A DNA stretch of 13,627 nt from an uncultured Sphingopyxis sp. (lineage in GTDB: Bacteria; Pseudomonadota; Alphaproteobacteria; Sphingomonadales; Sphingomonadaceae), in contig CALFXW010000153.1 in the NCBI GenBank assembly GCA_937957805.1, forward strand, positions 1 to 13,627, given 5' to 3'. This document shows positions 12,882-13,627 of this stretch, piece after piece (the first letter of the stretch is position 1; the number at the start of each line of letters is the position of its first letter). The position numbers and the translations under genes were made by a program. Below the pieces are notes generated by a model, which was not told where the DNA came from, ran no database searches, and was given only the letters and a program-made list of their open reading frames with translations.

Positions 12882-13532
12882 ATGAAAATGAAGAGCTTGC
12901 GAAGCTCGCTGACGCTGGGTGTCAGTATGGCCGCGATGGTCATGACTGGCTGTGCAGGCGGAGTCGGCAGTGGTCAGCAATTGCCACCCGCATCCTTCAA
13001 CCCGCAATTGGAGGGGCCGGGCGAAGAATATGTCATTGGCCCGCTCGACCAATTGACCGTTTTTGTCTGGCGCAATCCCGATCTGGGCGGCCGGGTGCAG
13101 GTGCGTCCCGATGGTCGCATTTCCATCCCGCTGATTGCCGATCTACCCGCCGTGGGCAAAACGCCGACGATGCTGGCGCAGGATATTCGCCTGCAATTAT
13201 CGCGCTATATCAACGACCCGATCGTCAGCGTCATCGTCAATGAATTTTCGGGCACTTATTCGCAGCAGGTGCGGATTATTGGCGCGACAGAACAGCCCGC
13301 CGCCATTCCGTTTCGCGCCAATATGACGTTGCTGGACGCGATGATCGCGGTTGGTGGGCTCAATGAATATGCAGCGGGCAACCGCGCCCGGCTGGTGCGC
13401 ACCAATCGTGGTACCGGACGGCAGAATGAATATGCGCTGCGCATCAATGATTTGATCCGGCGTGGCGACACCAGCGCCAATGTCCGCCTGCAACCGGGCG
13501 ATGTCATCATCATACCCGAAAGCGCCTTTTAA
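12882..13532 (+). CDS. Polysaccharide export lipoprotein, XrtA/PEP-CTERM type
   Basis: Outer-membrane polysaccharide export protein of the Wza/OPX class, short form (216 aa), as found in exosortase A loci (TIGR03027-like). Seen: a lipoprotein signal peptide with positive N-terminus (KMKSLR), hydrophobic stretch and lipobox MTGC giving lipidated Cys24; a poly-export domain beginning YVIGPLDQLTVFVW; PDGRISIPLI; and a SLBB-like second part (QVRIIGATEQP to LQPGDVIIIPES). It lacks the long C-terminus of Wza, so the outer-membrane pore may be formed by another protein or in another way. The start at 12882 is chosen from AGAAGG 9 bases upstream and from the signal peptide. Its TAA shares one base with the ATG of the next gene (TAATG), indicating coupled translation with the chain-length protein. 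Confidence 0.93.
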   Translation: MKMKSLRSSLTLGVSMAAMVMTGCAGGVGSGQQLPPASFNPQLEGPGEEYVIGPLDQLTVFVWRNPDLGGRVQVRPDGRISIPLIADLPAVGKTPTMLAQDIRLQLSRYINDPIVSVIVNEFSGTYSQQVRIIGATEQPAAIPFRANMTLLDAMIAVGGLNEYAAGNRARLVRTNRGTGRQNEYALRINDLIRRGDTSANVRLQPGDVIIIPESAF

Positions 13533-13627
13533 TGAGTGGTTTGCTCGACGAATTTAAGGTTGCGCTGCACGGCATCTGGCAGCGCCGCTGGCTGGCGATG
13601 GCCGTTGCCTGGGCGGTCTGTCTGCTC
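13532..13627 (+). CDS. Chain-length determinant protein, N-terminal fragment
   Basis: Only the first 32 codons are inside the window, and the frame runs open to its end. The peptide begins MSGLLDEFKVALHGIWQRRW, an amphipathic cytoplasmic segment with positive charges, followed by the start of a membrane helix (WLAMAVAWAVCLL). This is how Wzz-like chain-length determinants of exosortase A loci begin, and the position directly after the export lipoprotein (TAATG overlap) is their usual place. The full protein would be expected to control polymer length with the export protein in the envelope. The assignment depends on context, since too little of the protein is visible for domain motifs. Confidence 0.8.
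   Translation, partial: MSGLLDEFKVALHGIWQRRWLAMAVAWAVCLL

Overview
The window is a mosaic of two parts. Bases 1 to about 2200 hold a leftward OmpR/TctE-type two-component system (response regulator then kinase). Its codon use is clearly more AT-rich than the rest (a hand count of 1801-1860 gives 50% G+C, against 70% for 7741-7800), and its proteins look like beta-/gammaproteobacterial TctDE or QseBC relatives. From about 2.2 kb to the end the DNA is GC-rich and its gene content fits a sphingomonad (Alphaproteobacteria, Sphingomonadales): a SapC family protein, an RhlE-like helicase, and the exosortase A (XrtA/PEP-CTERM) exopolysaccharide accessory genes in their sphingomonad form. The first 2.2 kb is therefore either horizontally acquired DNA or an assembly join. 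The sequence alone cannot decide which.

Layout. 142-2188 (-): sensor kinase and response regulator with overlapping reading frames. 2296-3153 (+): N-formylglutamate amidohydrolase. 3158-3320: a compact non-coding block with a perfect 11-bp terminator, an 18-bp palindrome, a second bidirectional terminator and, read on the minus strand, what looks like a roughly 108-nt small RNA with its own sigma70-type promoter and a pyrimidine anti-Shine-Dalgarno linker. 3343-4119 (-): SapC family protein. 4218-5627 (-): FAD-linked 2-hydroxyacid dehydrogenase of the GlcD/D2HGDH type. 5767-7101 (+): RhlE-like DEAD-box RNA helicase with a Lys/Ala/Pro tail.

7098-13627 is one arm-to-arm exosortase A-associated locus. 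A leftward operon (9893 to 7098) encodes a FemAB/GNAT-like acyltransferase, an acyl carrier protein and two exosortase-associated alpha/beta hydrolases. A rightward operon (9940 onward) encodes an AMP-forming acyl ligase, a PLP-dependent group IV decarboxylase, a polysaccharide export lipoprotein and the start of the chain-length determinant. Only 46 bp separate the two arms, so they probably share a control region. The ligase, carrier protein, decarboxylase, acyltransferase and hydrolases have the parts needed to activate, carry and transfer an acyl or amino-acid-derived group. The Wza/Wzz-like proteins belong to the polysaccharide export machinery. The likely joint role is to build and decorate an exopolysaccharide linked to PEP-CTERM protein sorting. 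The chemistry of the small-molecule branch is not established and is the most interesting functional question here. The best candidate for an undescribed element is the small RNA at about 3158-3265 (-).
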